Part shown: positions 25,858 through 34,777 of the stretch, piece by piece | Layout: every line of letters begins with the position of its first letter | How positions within the stretch are numbered: the first letter of the stretch is position 1 | NCBI RefSeq assembly: GCF_003202205.1 | Contig: NZ_PDOG01000005.1 | Span: forward strand, 185,393-249,392 | Direction: 5' to 3' | DNA: 64,000 nt | Source of the DNA: Halomonas sp. LBP4 | GTDB lineage: Bacteria > Pseudomonadota > Gammaproteobacteria > Pseudomonadales > Halomonadaceae | Program-made: the position numbers and the translations under genes | The notes under the pieces: generated by a model | Databases searched by the model: none | What the model saw: only the letters and a program-made list of their open reading frames with translations | Told to the model about the DNA's origin: nothing

Positions 25858-27889
25858 CCAATCTCTGCAAGTACATGTATCACGGCGGCAATCTATAATG
25901 ACGCGAAGGGGCTACGGATTTGCCCCTTTCTCTAGTCCGGGGTGATCTGGGTATCCACATGTCGAGGCCAGATACATATCAGTCTGGCATCCAGGATGAC
26001 CGCCCTCCCCTGCCCGGTATTCGAATACCACCACAACACGGTATAAGCGTGATCGTGTTTTGTCATTTTGTGGCACCCGCACTTATCACCGACTTCCTTA
26101 ATGCTGTTTACGCTTCATTTCCCGCTACGTATCGATAGTGTTGTCCATCCTGAATTTTTATGGTGGATGATCATTCAAGACACCCGCCCTCCACTGCTCT
26201 GTCACCACATTTCATCCGCAGCTGAAACATAACAATTGGGGATCTCCTGCTGTGCGGTTATGCACCGAATAAGCCTTTCATACTTAAAGCTAGTTACAAT
26301 GTCCTCACGGCATTGCGTGCTGTCTTATTATTCTCAACGCCTATGACGTGATGAAACGCATCAGTCACCAGGTTGATGACTCGAGGATCATCTCCAGCGG
26401 GCGTTCTTAACGAGTGTGGTGGCATTGATGTTATCGAACCCACATATTGAGCACGACTGACCAGAGACACTCTCCTGAGTGATCCGTGCGTGACATATCG
26501 TGAGAGGGCTGTGATAACCCCCATGTAGGCAACATTGCCGGAGAGCACCTCGAAACCGGCCTCCGGGAAGGCCTCTGTGAGCCTCGATCGCCACCTTAGG
26601 CGGCCTCTACCCTTCCCTATCGCCAGAAACGCTCCTGTGCGCCCTGTGAAGCGAATACGCGGCATCCGAGCTCATGCCGCATCATCGAGGGTTTGGTCAG
26701 CGCCTCGAGCAGCACCATCACGGAGCACACCGAGATGACACCTCGTTACAGGCCGGCGTCTGCCCGCACCGAGCAAGAGCCCTTGTCTGTTCTGATGGTT
26801 CATTGCGATGACTGCGGTTAGCGAAGGCTGGGCAACCCTGCTGGCGCCATCGAGACAGCATCTCAGTTTTTCGTCGGCGCATCGGTCGCTGTGGAAACGA
26901 CCCTTTCGTTACCCGGGTGCCGCGGTGCCGCCGCGCCTCAGCTCCGCCTCAATCCATGCACGGCGCATCCCCTGCTCGATGACGTACCGAGACGTTGCGG
27001 CTGCTCCCACAGCAGATCATTGATGACGTCGTGTCGGGAAGCCTGGCGCCGCCGCGAGAGAACAACTGCTACGTCATGAAGCCAACGTCGCCGCGGTGCC
27101 GGTGCCAATGCCGCGCTCGCGTGTTCGATCCAGATCCCAGGACAAGAGGCGATCCCGGCAGAGTCTCGTTGCACGGGTGATTCAGGATAGCGAAGCGCCG
27201 GCCCCCTACTCTCCCCAAGGGATGTGGTGTCTGAACAACGAGCCCAGAGTTGCCGTGCACCCGGGTATGGTCTCCGGTCCTATCATGGCGAGACTGATCC
27301 AGCCCAGGCCCAGCACGGAACGTGAGGCGCTGCTGCTGCTGTCGCGCCGGGGCGAGCTATCCCATTGAGATCGAGCATCCTGGCCTAGATGACAACCCTC
27401 CGTGGGCCGAAGCCCAGGTGGGCGGGAGTTGCTTCGAGCACACCAGCGACGCCCTGGGACAGGGGTTGGCACATGGCGACTTCATCATCTCGACCAAATT
27501 ATCCGGCACGTCGTCGGGACACGTCATCGACACCGCCGCCTCGTCGACGCACCGCCCGTGCACCAGGATCTCGGGCAAGGTTTCCACGTGACGCCGGCAC
27601 GTCACCTCCCGCATCTGTCACCCGAGGCTATCCACAGATCGAGTGGACAAGGTTGTGGAATACGCTGTCACGTCAGACCGCTAAGCCGTTGCCCTTGCTA
27701 GGACTATCCCAGCACGCTGCATTCTCGAGACACGGTGGTCAAAAATTGATCGACAATCGCTCCTGGTCTCGACCAATGACGGTGGCACCTCTCGATGGCC
27801 TCACAACTGCCATGGCCTGGATCTGACACGTTGCGTCATGGACCACTACCCCCTGAATTCGAGGTCTGCTGCACCGTGACGTCATTCCT
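25858..27889. other. Two-kilobase region without convincing genes
   Basis: All frames here are short, lack ribosome sites and have odd composition compared with neighbouring genes. Features seen: a 14-base palindrome GGTATTCGAATACC (26016-26029), and a near-consensus DnaA box CTATCCACA at about 27629. One minus-strand frame of 123 codons (26294-26665) cannot be excluded. The region may be an origin of replication, decayed genes or both; a replication initiator gene is not in this window. Confidence 0.4.
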
Positions 27890-28406
27890 TCTAAAGCCGT
27901 TGTAGCATCCATGCATTTGGACCCCTCGCCCCACTGTCACATCGCCACATCATCAGGGCACTTCGCGTCTATCGAGGGACGCTTAAACATCCATCCAGAG
28001 CCGTTATGAATCCACATACCATAGCGCATGTGATGGACTATTCCTTTCTATGACAGAGCGGCAGGAGGAAGTCCGTAGAAAGCCGTTAGGGAAGCCACTG
28101 GCGTGCTGATTTGCGTGATTCCGGATACCTCGTATGGTGCTGGCAAGGGTCACTGGTGTTTCTCAAGCGGCTTTAGAAAGCCACCATAGGTGCGGTAGGC
28201 AGAAAATATGCACGTAGAGGCCGGAGAAGGGCAGCGACAACACGAAAGGCCAAAACCCTTGGTCATCATATGCACTACAGAGCCGCCACAGCATCCTTAT
28301 AAAGACCCTTGGTCCACCATGATACGACTCTGAAGGAGACGGCTTAGAAGAAGCAACGATGAGACCTCTCTATGAGTCTCCACAGTGTCTCTATAACGGC
28401 TTTTGA
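27890..28406. repeat. Second cluster of AAAGCCG repeats
   Basis: Six copies of a 10-mer related to the parC repeat: TCTAAAGCCG (27890), TCCAGAGCCG (27994), TAGAAAGCCG (28076), TCTAAAGCCG on the minus strand (28168-28177), TACAGAGCCG (28276) and TCAAAAGCCG on the minus strand (28397-28406), spaced 82-121 bases. The first continues into GTTGTAGCATCCATG, close to the sequence after the first parC repeat. It may be a second centromere, iterons of an origin, or regulatory sites for the gene at 28428. Confidence 0.55.
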
Positions 28407-28427
28407 AAGCCCCAGGAATCAATAACG

Positions 28428-28874
28428 ATGGATGCACCTATGACACCAACAGATCACCTGACGGACTGGCTCGACGAGCTTGAGTGCGCCCTGCTGGCGC
28501 TGGATGACGCTCCTGTCGAATGTGACGGCATGACCTACGCATTGAGCGTCCTGCTCACAGACGCCGGCATCCCCCACCACGCCTACTGCGGATTTGTTCG
28601 AGACAGCCGTCGCCAGGCTGTCGTGAGTCCCCATTGCTGGATCGCGCTCGACAGCGGAGAGATCCTCGATTTGCGTCTGCGCATGTGGCTTGGCGATCAC
28701 GACGACATCCCGCATGGCGTGGTGCAGGTGCACGACCAGGCCTGGTTGGAGTACCGGGGCCACCGTATCGATGGAGCACCGCTGAGCCGCTCGATCCTCA
28801 GCGTCATGACTGATGGGCGCATCGACCAGGTTCGCCTGCCGCCACCCCCTCAGGAGAATCGCCATGGGACCTGA
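28428..28874 (+). CDS. Hypothetical protein with transglutaminase-like core
   Basis: 148 residues, AGGA site eight bases before the ATG. A segment runs GIPHHAYCGFVRD, then SPHCWIALDSGEILDLRLRMWLG. The order Cys, His, Asp with a buried HxWI strand recalls papain/transglutaminase-like folds, but I cannot confirm a catalytic triad. It overlaps the next gene by 11 bases and begins the long plus-strand accessory run. Confidence 0.6.
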   Translation: MDAPMTPTDHLTDWLDELECALLALDDAPVECDGMTYALSVLLTDAGIPHHAYCGFVRDSRRQAVVSPHCWIALDSGEILDLRLRMWLGDHDDIPHGVVQVHDQAWLEYRGHRIDGAPLSRSILSVMTDGRIDQVRLPPPPQENRHGT

Positions 28875-29334
28875 ACTGTTCACCCTTTTCCTGGTGCTGG
28901 CGCTGGGGGTCACCCTGATCGACGCGATCAGCCGCCGCGTATTCGGCAAGCGCGTTCACTGGACCGCCCAGGAACGGATGCCGCGGGAACTCCAGCTAGG
29001 CAAGCTGGTGATGTCCGAGTCACCGATCAGCACCCAGTACCCGGTCGCACTCCATGGCACACCTGACCAGGTGTTCCTCAACCACAAGGGAGTGCTCGTC
29101 CCGGTCGACACCAAGCTACGCCGTGACGCACGCACCACAGGCGCCGACCGGCTGCAGCTATCCGTCTACGCCACGATTCTCGCCCATACGCGAAGCGAGC
29201 CCGTGGCCAGCTACGGCTATGTCCGCGTCGTAACCTCTGGGCGGCGTCCCCGCTACCGGAAGGTATGGCTGCTCCCGGATGGCAAGGTCGTCGCCAAGCA
29301 ACGCGCTATGCGGTCAGCGGCGGCAAGGGCATGA
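28864..29334 (+). CDS. Membrane-anchored PD-(D/E)XK nuclease-like protein
   Basis: 156 residues. An N-terminal transmembrane helix (residues 4-22) is followed by a Cas4/RecB-like core: GTPDQV with D68, then VPVDTKLR with D82 and K84, and the helix QLSVYATI with Q98 and Y102, the QxxxY feature of this nuclease group. The core is complete though short. The function could be DNA end processing for transfer or defence. It overlaps the gene before it, so the two are co-expressed. Confidence 0.65.
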   Translation: MGPELFTLFLVLALGVTLIDAISRRVFGKRVHWTAQERMPRELQLGKLVMSESPISTQYPVALHGTPDQVFLNHKGVLVPVDTKLRRDARTTGADRLQLSVYATILAHTRSEPVASYGYVRVVTSGRRPRYRKVWLLPDGKVVAKQRAMRSAAARA

Positions 29335-29363
29335 GCGCCCTCCCCGTTCCCACGTGTCACAGA

Positions 29364-29416
29364 GCCCTTCAAGGGCACGTCCAGACCCCTTGCGTATTGG
29401 CGGATATCCGTATCAT
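29364..29416 (+). promoter_or_regulatory. Dyad promoter of the 29454-31327 unit
   Basis: A perfect dyad GCCCTTCAAGGGC (29364-29376), then CTTGCG at 29389, a 16-base gap and TATCAT at 29411. This is the clearest example of the dyad promoter family and lies 38 bases upstream of the likely start codon of the next gene. Confidence 0.7.
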
Positions 29417-29453
29417 CGACGACAAGAATCCAACATGCGGATCGACACCTGAA

Positions 29454-29924
29454 ATGCGGCTACTGAACACATTGCTGGAGGGTCAGGGGCCGGAGGTGCT
29501 GGAGTTTGTTGACGAGCTCCTGGAGCACAAGAACGGACTGCTCGACTACCGCGTCCAGCAGGCATCGTTCACTGACATGGCGCTGTGGGGGGTCGATGCA
29601 GAGCAGTGGAGCCTGGCCAAGCGAGCCGTCGCCGTACAACGGCTTCACGAGCGACTCACCGCGGCGTTTCCCTACGTCACCCTGAGTCACCAGAAAGGCC
29701 TGCAGGCGACGACGTCGGGCCAGTGGTTCTGCATCGAGGCCGGCGAGCAGCTCAGGCCCATGGTGATCACCACTTGGCTGGGCCGAGATGTAGACCTGAT
29801 CGATGAGATGACCTTCAGCCAGATGGTCCTGGCACTCCCCAAGGGGAGGACGCTGATCCTGCAAGGCCGGAGAACGACACCGAACATGATCGCCAGCGCA
29901 GCTGGCCGGAGGGTAGAGCAATGA
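29454..29924 (+). CDS. Hypothetical protein, first gene of the DsbA unit
   Basis: The frame opens earlier, but the promoter at 29389-29416 makes ATG 29454 the first likely start, giving 156 residues. It is soluble, with a helical N-terminus and a strand-rich C-terminus (GQWFCIEAGEQLRPMVITTW). It is translationally coupled to the next gene (ATGA). No family is recognised. Confidence 0.6.
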   Translation: MRLLNTLLEGQGPEVLEFVDELLEHKNGLLDYRVQQASFTDMALWGVDAEQWSLAKRAVAVQRLHERLTAAFPYVTLSHQKGLQATTSGQWFCIEAGEQLRPMVITTWLGRDVDLIDEMTFSQMVLALPKGRTLILQGRRTTPNMIASAAGRRVEQ

Positions 29925-30244
29925 GCACCAAAAATACCGTGCGGGATGACCGTCTGTACTTCACCGAAGCCGAGCAGGCGGCCTTTGGCCGCTGCGGCAC
30001 CCTGACGCTGCTCGCCATCGCGCTGCAGGTCCTGCTCTATCCCGACCTCGGGGTGTGGGCAGCGGCAGTGATCGGAGCCTGCGGCACCGTGCCGATCATG
30101 CTCGCCTACGGGCGGAACAAGCCACTGCTGTTCAGCGTGGCCATCGCCACCATGGCCGGCGTCGGCATGCTCGCCCAGTTCATCTATGGCCTGTTCTTCC
30201 GTGCCGCGTTTGGCGCTTTCGAAAGCCTGCTAGCACTCACCTGA
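29921..30244 (+). CDS. Small membrane protein
   Basis: 107 residues with three hydrophobic helices (about 27-43, 46-64 and 68-95) after a short charged N-terminus. The ATG overlaps the preceding stop. It precedes the DsbA-like protein, so it may assist an envelope function of the same operon. Confidence 0.65.
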   Translation: MSTKNTVRDDRLYFTEAEQAAFGRCGTLTLLAIALQVLLYPDLGVWAAAVIGACGTVPIMLAYGRNKPLLFSVAIATMAGVGMLAQFIYGLFFRAAFGAFESLLALT

Positions 30245-30266
30245 CCCCATGAAGAAGGAACACCCC

Positions 30267-31139
30267 GTGTCCCAGTCATCGACCTCCTTTTCCTCCAAGT
30301 CCATGCCGCTAGCCATTGGCGCCGCGGTGGGAATCTTCTTCGTTGCGGCCATCGGCTATACCGCCTGGAGTGCCAACCAGAAGGCCGACGATACCCAGCA
30401 GGCCGTGGCGCAACTGACCGATGCCGTCACCACCCTGGTCGAGTCGCAGTCCAAGTCCCAACAGTTCTCCAGCCAGGAAGCCTTCCAGGAGGCGGTGAGT
30501 GCCTCCATCCGCGCCCATGCCGAAGCAGCTCGGCAGGCAGAGGTGGATGCCCGCTACGCGCCTTATAAAGATGCCGCGGACGAGACGCCAGAGGGGCAGT
30601 GGATCTACGGCGACCTGGACGCCCGATTCACTCTGGTCGAGTACGCTGACACCGAGTGTGGCTACTGCAAGCGGTTCCACGGTACGCCGAAATCCATCGT
30701 CGACGGCAGCAACGGCAACGTGAACTGGGAGTACAAGCATCTGACCGTGCTCGGCGACACCTCGGTTGTCCAGGCACAGGCCGCCGAGTGCATTGGCGAG
30801 CAGCTCGGCAACAAGGGGTTCTGGGTCGCGATCCAGGAGATCTACGACAAGACCGGCAGCAACGGCACCGGTGCGGGCAATCTGACCAAGCTGGCCGGCA
30901 GTGTCGGCGCTGACGACGAAGCCTTCCAGAGCTGCATGGCAGAAGGGCGTCACCGCAACCGGATCGACCAGGAAACGCAGATGGCACGCTCCCAGGGCAT
31001 CACGGGCACGCCGGCCACGGTCGTCGTCGACAACCAGACCGGGCAAATGCAGCTGCTGGCTGGCGCCCAGCCGGCTCAGGCCTTCATCGGGGCCATGAAA
31101 GGGCTGGTCGCCAAGGCCGCCGAAGAAGGGGAGGGCTGA
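30267..31139 (+). CDS. DsbA-family thioredoxin, membrane anchored
   Basis: I prefer GTG 30267, seven bases after AAGGA; ATG 30249 has no ribosome site. The 290-residue product has an N-terminal membrane anchor (about residues 14-36), a helical coiled segment with Gln-rich repeats (38-85) and a DsbA/DsbG-like domain with CGYC at residues 131-134 in VEYADTECGYCKRFH, and the cis-Pro loop GTPATVVV. It would catalyse disulfide exchange in the periplasm, plausibly for TraF, TraH or other Cys-containing transfer proteins. Similar Dsb proteins are common on conjugative elements. Confidence 0.88.
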   Translation: MSQSSTSFSSKSMPLAIGAAVGIFFVAAIGYTAWSANQKADDTQQAVAQLTDAVTTLVESQSKSQQFSSQEAFQEAVSASIRAHAEAARQAEVDARYAPYKDAADETPEGQWIYGDLDARFTLVEYADTECGYCKRFHGTPKSIVDGSNGNVNWEYKHLTVLGDTSVVQAQAAECIGEQLGNKGFWVAIQEIYDKTGSNGTGAGNLTKLAGSVGADDEAFQSCMAEGRHRNRIDQETQMARSQGITGTPATVVVDNQTGQMQLLAGAQPAQAFIGAMKGLVAKAAEEGEG

Positions 31140-31141
31140 TC

Positions 31142-31327
31142 ATGCCGCTTCCCATACCGCCAGTCGGACTGGCCATCGCAGCGGGGGTATTCCTTATGCG
31201 CTCATCCCTCAGTGGTGTCGTGCTCGGGTCCATCTTCACCATGGCCGCCTTCCACCTGTGGCCTGACATGATGCAGACCCCCTTTACCTGGGTCGGCCAG
31301 GGGCTGCAAGCCATCGGACTCCAGTAG
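31142..31327 (+). CDS. Small membrane protein after DsbA
   Basis: 61 residues with one or two hydrophobic helices. A GAGGG site overlapping the end of the DsbA-like gene precedes the ATG by six bases. The stop is followed by the palindrome cluster at 31375. Function unknown. Confidence 0.6.
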   Translation: MPLPIPPVGLAIAAGVFLMRSSLSGVVLGSIFTMAAFHLWPDMMQTPFTWVGQGLQAIGLQ

Positions 31328-31374
31328 TGATGCACGCCAGACCCCACCACGAACACCTCTCGGCAGCCCCGGGA

Positions 31375-31531
31375 GGTGTTCCGCATGCGGAACACCCCAT
31401 CTCAAGTCCGAGGTGCCGAGGAGGGCGCAGACCCGCCTCAAGTGTTCCGCATGCGGAACACCTCAGCACCCGATTGCGATATCACGTCAGGTGAGCGGAA
31501 TCCGCCCCAGGTGTTCCGCATGCGGAACACC
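31375..31531. repeat. Dispersed perfect palindromes, copies 2-4
   Basis: Three copies of GTGTTCCGCATGCGGAACAC, at 31375-31396 (22 bases with flanks), 31442-31461 and 31510-31531, centres 66 and 69 bases apart. The palindrome core is identical in all, while the DNA between differs. They lie between the DsbA-like unit and the SNase gene. Confidence 0.9.
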
Positions 31532-31598
31532 CTGAGTCACCCCTAGCACGTGCGCGAGGGCCTCGATCAGGCCTCATCGACACCAGAGGATCACCGTC

Positions 31599-32240
31599 AT
31601 GATCACCCATTCCCGCATATTCCCCCGATGGATCGCTGCCTTGGTGCTGGCGCTGATCGCATCTCCCGTGCTCGGCCAGACCTACGATGGCCGAGTCAGC
31701 CATGTACTCGCCGCGGACAGGGTGCGGGTCACCATCGTCACCACCTGCCTCGAGCCAGGATGCCCTGAGCTGGGTGACTCCCTGCGGATCAGCCTGTCCG
31801 AGATCGATGCGCCCGAGGGTGATCAACCGCATGGCGAAGAATCCACCGATGCGCTGCTGGCGCGGGTCCACGAGAAGGTGGTGACGGTCATGCAGGAGGG
31901 CGCCAACGAGCAAGGCCGACCTGTCGGCCACCTCTACCTGGAGGGCGAATGGCTGAATGGCTGGTTGGTCAGTGAAGGCCTTGCCTGGGTCAATCCGCCT
32001 TCGGCCAAGACCATGGCACTTCATGACCTGCAGGACGACGCCCGAGCACAGCACCGGGGACTGTGGCGACAGCCAGCCCCGGTGGAGCCTTGGGAGTGGC
32101 GTGATGGAGCGAGAGAGTCGGTTGGCCCGGCGGAGACGACCGATCAACCGCAAGAGCCGCATGCCCGGCTATCCCCAGCGGCGCTGGATGGCGCACACAA
32201 CCTGGTGCGCAGCATGCTGCGTGCCGTGACCAACGGATAA
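31599..32240 (+). CDS. Secreted staphylococcal-nuclease-like protein
   Basis: 213 residues with a clear signal peptide (cleavage near VLG-QT). The SNase core is visible: YDGRVSHVLAADRVRV, RISLSEIDAPEGDQPHGEES and GWLVSEGLAWVNP. Such nucleases cut DNA or RNA outside the cytoplasm. A loop with two Cys (TCLEPGCPEL) inserted before the second strand probably forms a disulfide. GAGGAT precedes the ATG by seven bases. IncC/SXT-type elements carry comparable genes. Confidence 0.82.
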   Translation: MITHSRIFPRWIAALVLALIASPVLGQTYDGRVSHVLAADRVRVTIVTTCLEPGCPELGDSLRISLSEIDAPEGDQPHGEESTDALLARVHEKVVTVMQEGANEQGRPVGHLYLEGEWLNGWLVSEGLAWVNPPSAKTMALHDLQDDARAQHRGLWRQPAPVEPWEWRDGARESVGPAETTDQPQEPHARLSPAALDGAHNLVRSMLRAVTNG

Positions 32241-32254
32241 GGAGCCAACCCACC

Positions 32255-32638
32255 ATGTGGCGACTACGCCTGCTGTACCTGGGCCATCGCTATGTCCCGA
32301 TGCGTCCAGATAGCTTCCTTGCGCAGAGTGCCATTCTCGTCATAGTTGGCGCAGGTGTAGTGTCCATGTACCTGAACAGAGAGCCGCCAGCCCTCTTCAC
32401 GATCGGTGCAGGCGTTGCCGTGATGGCCCTCCAGGTGACGACCATACTGCAGTTCCCGGGGATCGCCGACGGCCTGTCATGGAGTGGCCTGATCATCGAG
32501 GAGCTGAAGTCCTCTCGAGGTGTCACCCACGACACCGACATGGGCGCCGCTCGGCGCCAGATCGTACGCTACCTCCCGGAGTACGGCGACGTGCCCCACG
32601 ACGTGGTGCGCCAAAGGCTCCAGGCCTCCCGTTCATAG
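32255..32638 (+). CDS. Hypothetical membrane protein
   Basis: 127 residues, AAGGAG before the ATG. Two hydrophobic segments (about residues 22-40 and 45-66) precede a soluble C-terminus. It follows the SNase gene by 14 bases. Function unknown. Confidence 0.6.
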   Translation: MWRLRLLYLGHRYVPMRPDSFLAQSAILVIVGAGVVSMYLNREPPALFTIGAGVAVMALQVTTILQFPGIADGLSWSGLIIEELKSSRGVTHDTDMGAARRQIVRYLPEYGDVPHDVVRQRLQASRS

Positions 32639-32773
32639 TCCCACGGCACCGTTCCCCACGGCGCTACTGTCAACAAATATCAAGCCGTTGACTATCCGGG
32701 TTCAGATCGGGGGCGGTTTAATACTATGATAAAAAAGCTCCAAGTCAGATCTGACTCTTATTATTTCGAAAAC

Positions 32774-32825
32774 GCCCATGAAGGGCATGAGCGAAAGGCA
32801 TTGTGAGCGAGATCACTGCTAGCGT
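32774..32825 (+). promoter_or_regulatory. Dyad promoter of the 32870 gene
   Basis: Dyad GCCCATGAAGGGC (32774-32786), then CATTGT, a 15-16 base gap and TAGCGT at 32820. The dyad centre to -10 distance is 40 bases. The variant centre ATGAA also has a 40-base distance at 56355, while TTCAA/TTCAT centres have 41. Confidence 0.55.
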
Positions 32826-32869
32826 GTATGTGCCTGCGACAGAAGCTCGCGCACGCTAGGGGAGCCAGA

Positions 32870-33085
32870 ATGTGCCTTTCTGTGAAGCACCGAGTGACTG
32901 ACGACTACGTTCTCGCCTACCGTCATCAACGCGGCTTGGAGCCGAGCTTCAGCGAATCCAAGGGCGATCTGTGCGAGGATGGCCGTGGTGGCTATCTGCT
33001 CGAAGAGTTTGAGGAAATGACGGAGGCCTTCCATCAGGGCGTATCCGGAGCCGCGCCGCACAGCATTTCGGTAGGGGCCCACTGA
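32870..33085 (+). CDS. Small hypothetical protein
   Basis: The start at 32870 follows GGGGAG and lies after the promoter, so the longer frame from 32828 is unlikely. The 71-residue product is soluble and acidic in its second half. No family is recognised. Confidence 0.5.
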   Translation: MCLSVKHRVTDDYVLAYRHQRGLEPSFSESKGDLCEDGRGGYLLEEFEEMTEAFHQGVSGAAPHSISVGAH

Positions 33086-33184
33086 ACCATGGACAGCAAC
33101 TACTGCCTAACGCCGCGCAGACGGCCAATGAACCAAGAACAACCCGGCGTCACGAGAAGACATTCGACTTTCAAGAGAGACACC

Positions 33185-33769
33185 ATGCCCGCTAGCTTCC
33201 TACAGGAGATGGCCTACCAGTACCTGACCGACAAGGAGACTCTTGATCGCGTCCAGGTGTGGCAAGCGTTCCGACGACACAGCGACGCGGAACTGGCAGC
33301 CCAATGCAAGGCAGCGCTTGGGCTCGAGCGCTCTCCCTTCACTGATCAGGATATCACCGACGCGTTTTATCAACTGCGAGTCGCCAATGCCGGCGATCTC
33401 GGCATCTATGCTCTGAAGATCCTGGGTGGCGGCAACATGCCACTACGCACCCATGATCTCACGGATGCCAAGCGCATCCAGCTGGCGCTCCTTGAAGTGT
33501 TCGCTGCACGCAGTCTGGCCGTGACGCAGAAACAGGGGCAGTCGGGAGCTAACAGCTCCATGACCGAACTGCTGGGCATTTTCCCGAATCCCCCGAGTCA
33601 GCCCCTGGTACTGACCCTGGCGGATCTCGCGGACAAGTACAGCATGCCCCAGGAAGCCCTGGAGCAGGCGTTGGCCGAAGAGGAGAGGGCTCTCTCCAAG
33701 CGCCGCATTGACATCCTCGAAGCCCACTACCCGTCGTCGCCGAGCGCCTCGGTCGTCTCCCTTCACTGA
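33185..33769 (+). CDS. Hypothetical protein
   Basis: Starting at ATG 33185 after GAGAG gives 194 residues; a longer frame from 33089 exists but has a weak ribosome site. The protein is soluble and helical. Segments such as MTELLGIFPNPPSQPLVLTLADLADKY hint at a helix-turn-helix region near the C-terminus. The gene is followed by the second palindrome cluster. Confidence 0.55.
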   Translation: MPASFLQEMAYQYLTDKETLDRVQVWQAFRRHSDAELAAQCKAALGLERSPFTDQDITDAFYQLRVANAGDLGIYALKILGGGNMPLRTHDLTDAKRIQLALLEVFAARSLAVTQKQGQSGANSSMTELLGIFPNPPSQPLVLTLADLADKYSMPQEALEQALAEEERALSKRRIDILEAHYPSSPSASVVSLH

Positions 33770-33782
33770 TGCCATGCCCAGG

Positions 33783-34198
33783 GTGTTCCGCATGCGGAAC
33801 ACATCCCTGGTCTTACGTGGCCCCGAAGGCATAGTCCTGTCGGTAGTCGCGATCCAGACAATCTTTGTCTGATCTTCACGCCACACCCCAATGCTGAAGG
33901 ACCCTATCTGCGTCTCGCCAGGTGTTCCGCATGCGGAACACCTGTCTCCATCTGGCGGGCAACGCCACCGGGGCGGCAGGTGAGGGCAGTCCTGGCTGCA
34001 ATGGAGCCGTAAGCACATCACCGCCCCCGAGGTGAGGTGTTCCGCATGCGGAACACCTCCCTGGCCCTGCATGGCCCCGAGGCAACGCCTTGCCGGCGGC
34101 CGTGATCTCAGCGATCTCAACCACGCCTTCTCCCACACTTCCACTGCTGAGCGAGTTCTCTCAGATCAGCTCGACGGGTGTTCCGCATGCGGAACACC
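33783..34198. repeat. Dispersed palindromes, copies 5-8, as a duplicated pair
   Basis: Copies at 33783-33802, 33919-33944 (26 bases), 34034-34059 (26 bases) and 34177-34198. Copies 5 and 6 and the DNA between match copies 7 and 8 and their intervening DNA, so a segment of about 255 bases was duplicated. The spacer has diverged at many positions but the palindrome cores are unchanged. Apart from these repeats and the promoter at 34258 I see no gene in 33770-34357. Confidence 0.88.
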
Positions 34199-34257
34199 AT
34201 CATGATAGACATTTCGATTGGCGAGAGAATAAAGGGCCTGGGAAATTAACGCCTTCA

Positions 34258-34310
34258 GCCCTTCAAAGGCACCACCATCCCCCTTGCATCTTTGCCGATA
34301 TCCGTAGAGT
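34258..34310 (+). promoter_or_regulatory. Dyad promoter of the 34358 operon
   Basis: Dyad GCCCTTCAAAGGC (34258-34270, one mismatch), then CTTGCA at 34283, a 16-base gap and TAGAGT at 34305, centre-to--10 distance 41. It lies 48 bases upstream of the start codon. Confidence 0.65.
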
Positions 34311-34357
34311 AGGTCTCAAGACCACCTTGTGTGGCCAAGAACTGTGCGGAGGCAGAG

Positions 34358-34777
34358 GTGAACCGAGACGTGTCCATTGCTGAGCGAGACCCGGCCGTGC
34401 TCGTGACGAGCGCCTCCCAGATGCGTGATGCCGAGTGGTCCCCATACCCACCGGACGTCGATGCTATCCGAGCCGCCGGAAATCATGCCTATTACTGGGT
34501 GCGCGGCTGGAACTTTTCCAAGCCGGTTGTTGCTGAAGTGGAGCTGATCACGCGCAACGACCCGCTAGAACACAGCGTCATCGTGCGTCGCATAGGGGAC
34601 CAGCTCCTTGAGGAGCCAGCCCGTAGCCCACGCTTCACGAATCTGGAGCTGCTCCCTAACTGGCTTCCCTTAGAGTGGTCAGGGCCCATTGCCAATTTAC
34701 AATACCTGCCTTCCATGGTGCCGACTGCTCGTGGCCCGATCGAGGAACTCCCACGGCGTACTGGAGGTGCATCATGA
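34358..34777 (+). CDS. Hypothetical protein, first gene of the RdgC-region operon
   Basis: GTG 34358, five bases after GGAGG, gives 139 residues. Upstream in-frame starts have no ribosome site. It is soluble with a Trp/Tyr-rich middle (HAYYWVRGWNFSKP). The stop overlaps the next start (ATGA). No family is recognised. Confidence 0.55.
   Translation: MNRDVSIAERDPAVLVTSASQMRDAEWSPYPPDVDAIRAAGNHAYYWVRGWNFSKPVVAEVELITRNDPLEHSVIVRRIGDQLLEEPARSPRFTNLELLPNWLPLEWSGPIANLQYLPSMVPTARGPIEELPRRTGGAS

Noticed and set aside
26294..26665. A 123-codon minus-strand frame in the gene-poor region
   Set aside because: No ribosome site and no recognisable motif; not reported as a gene, though it cannot be ruled out.
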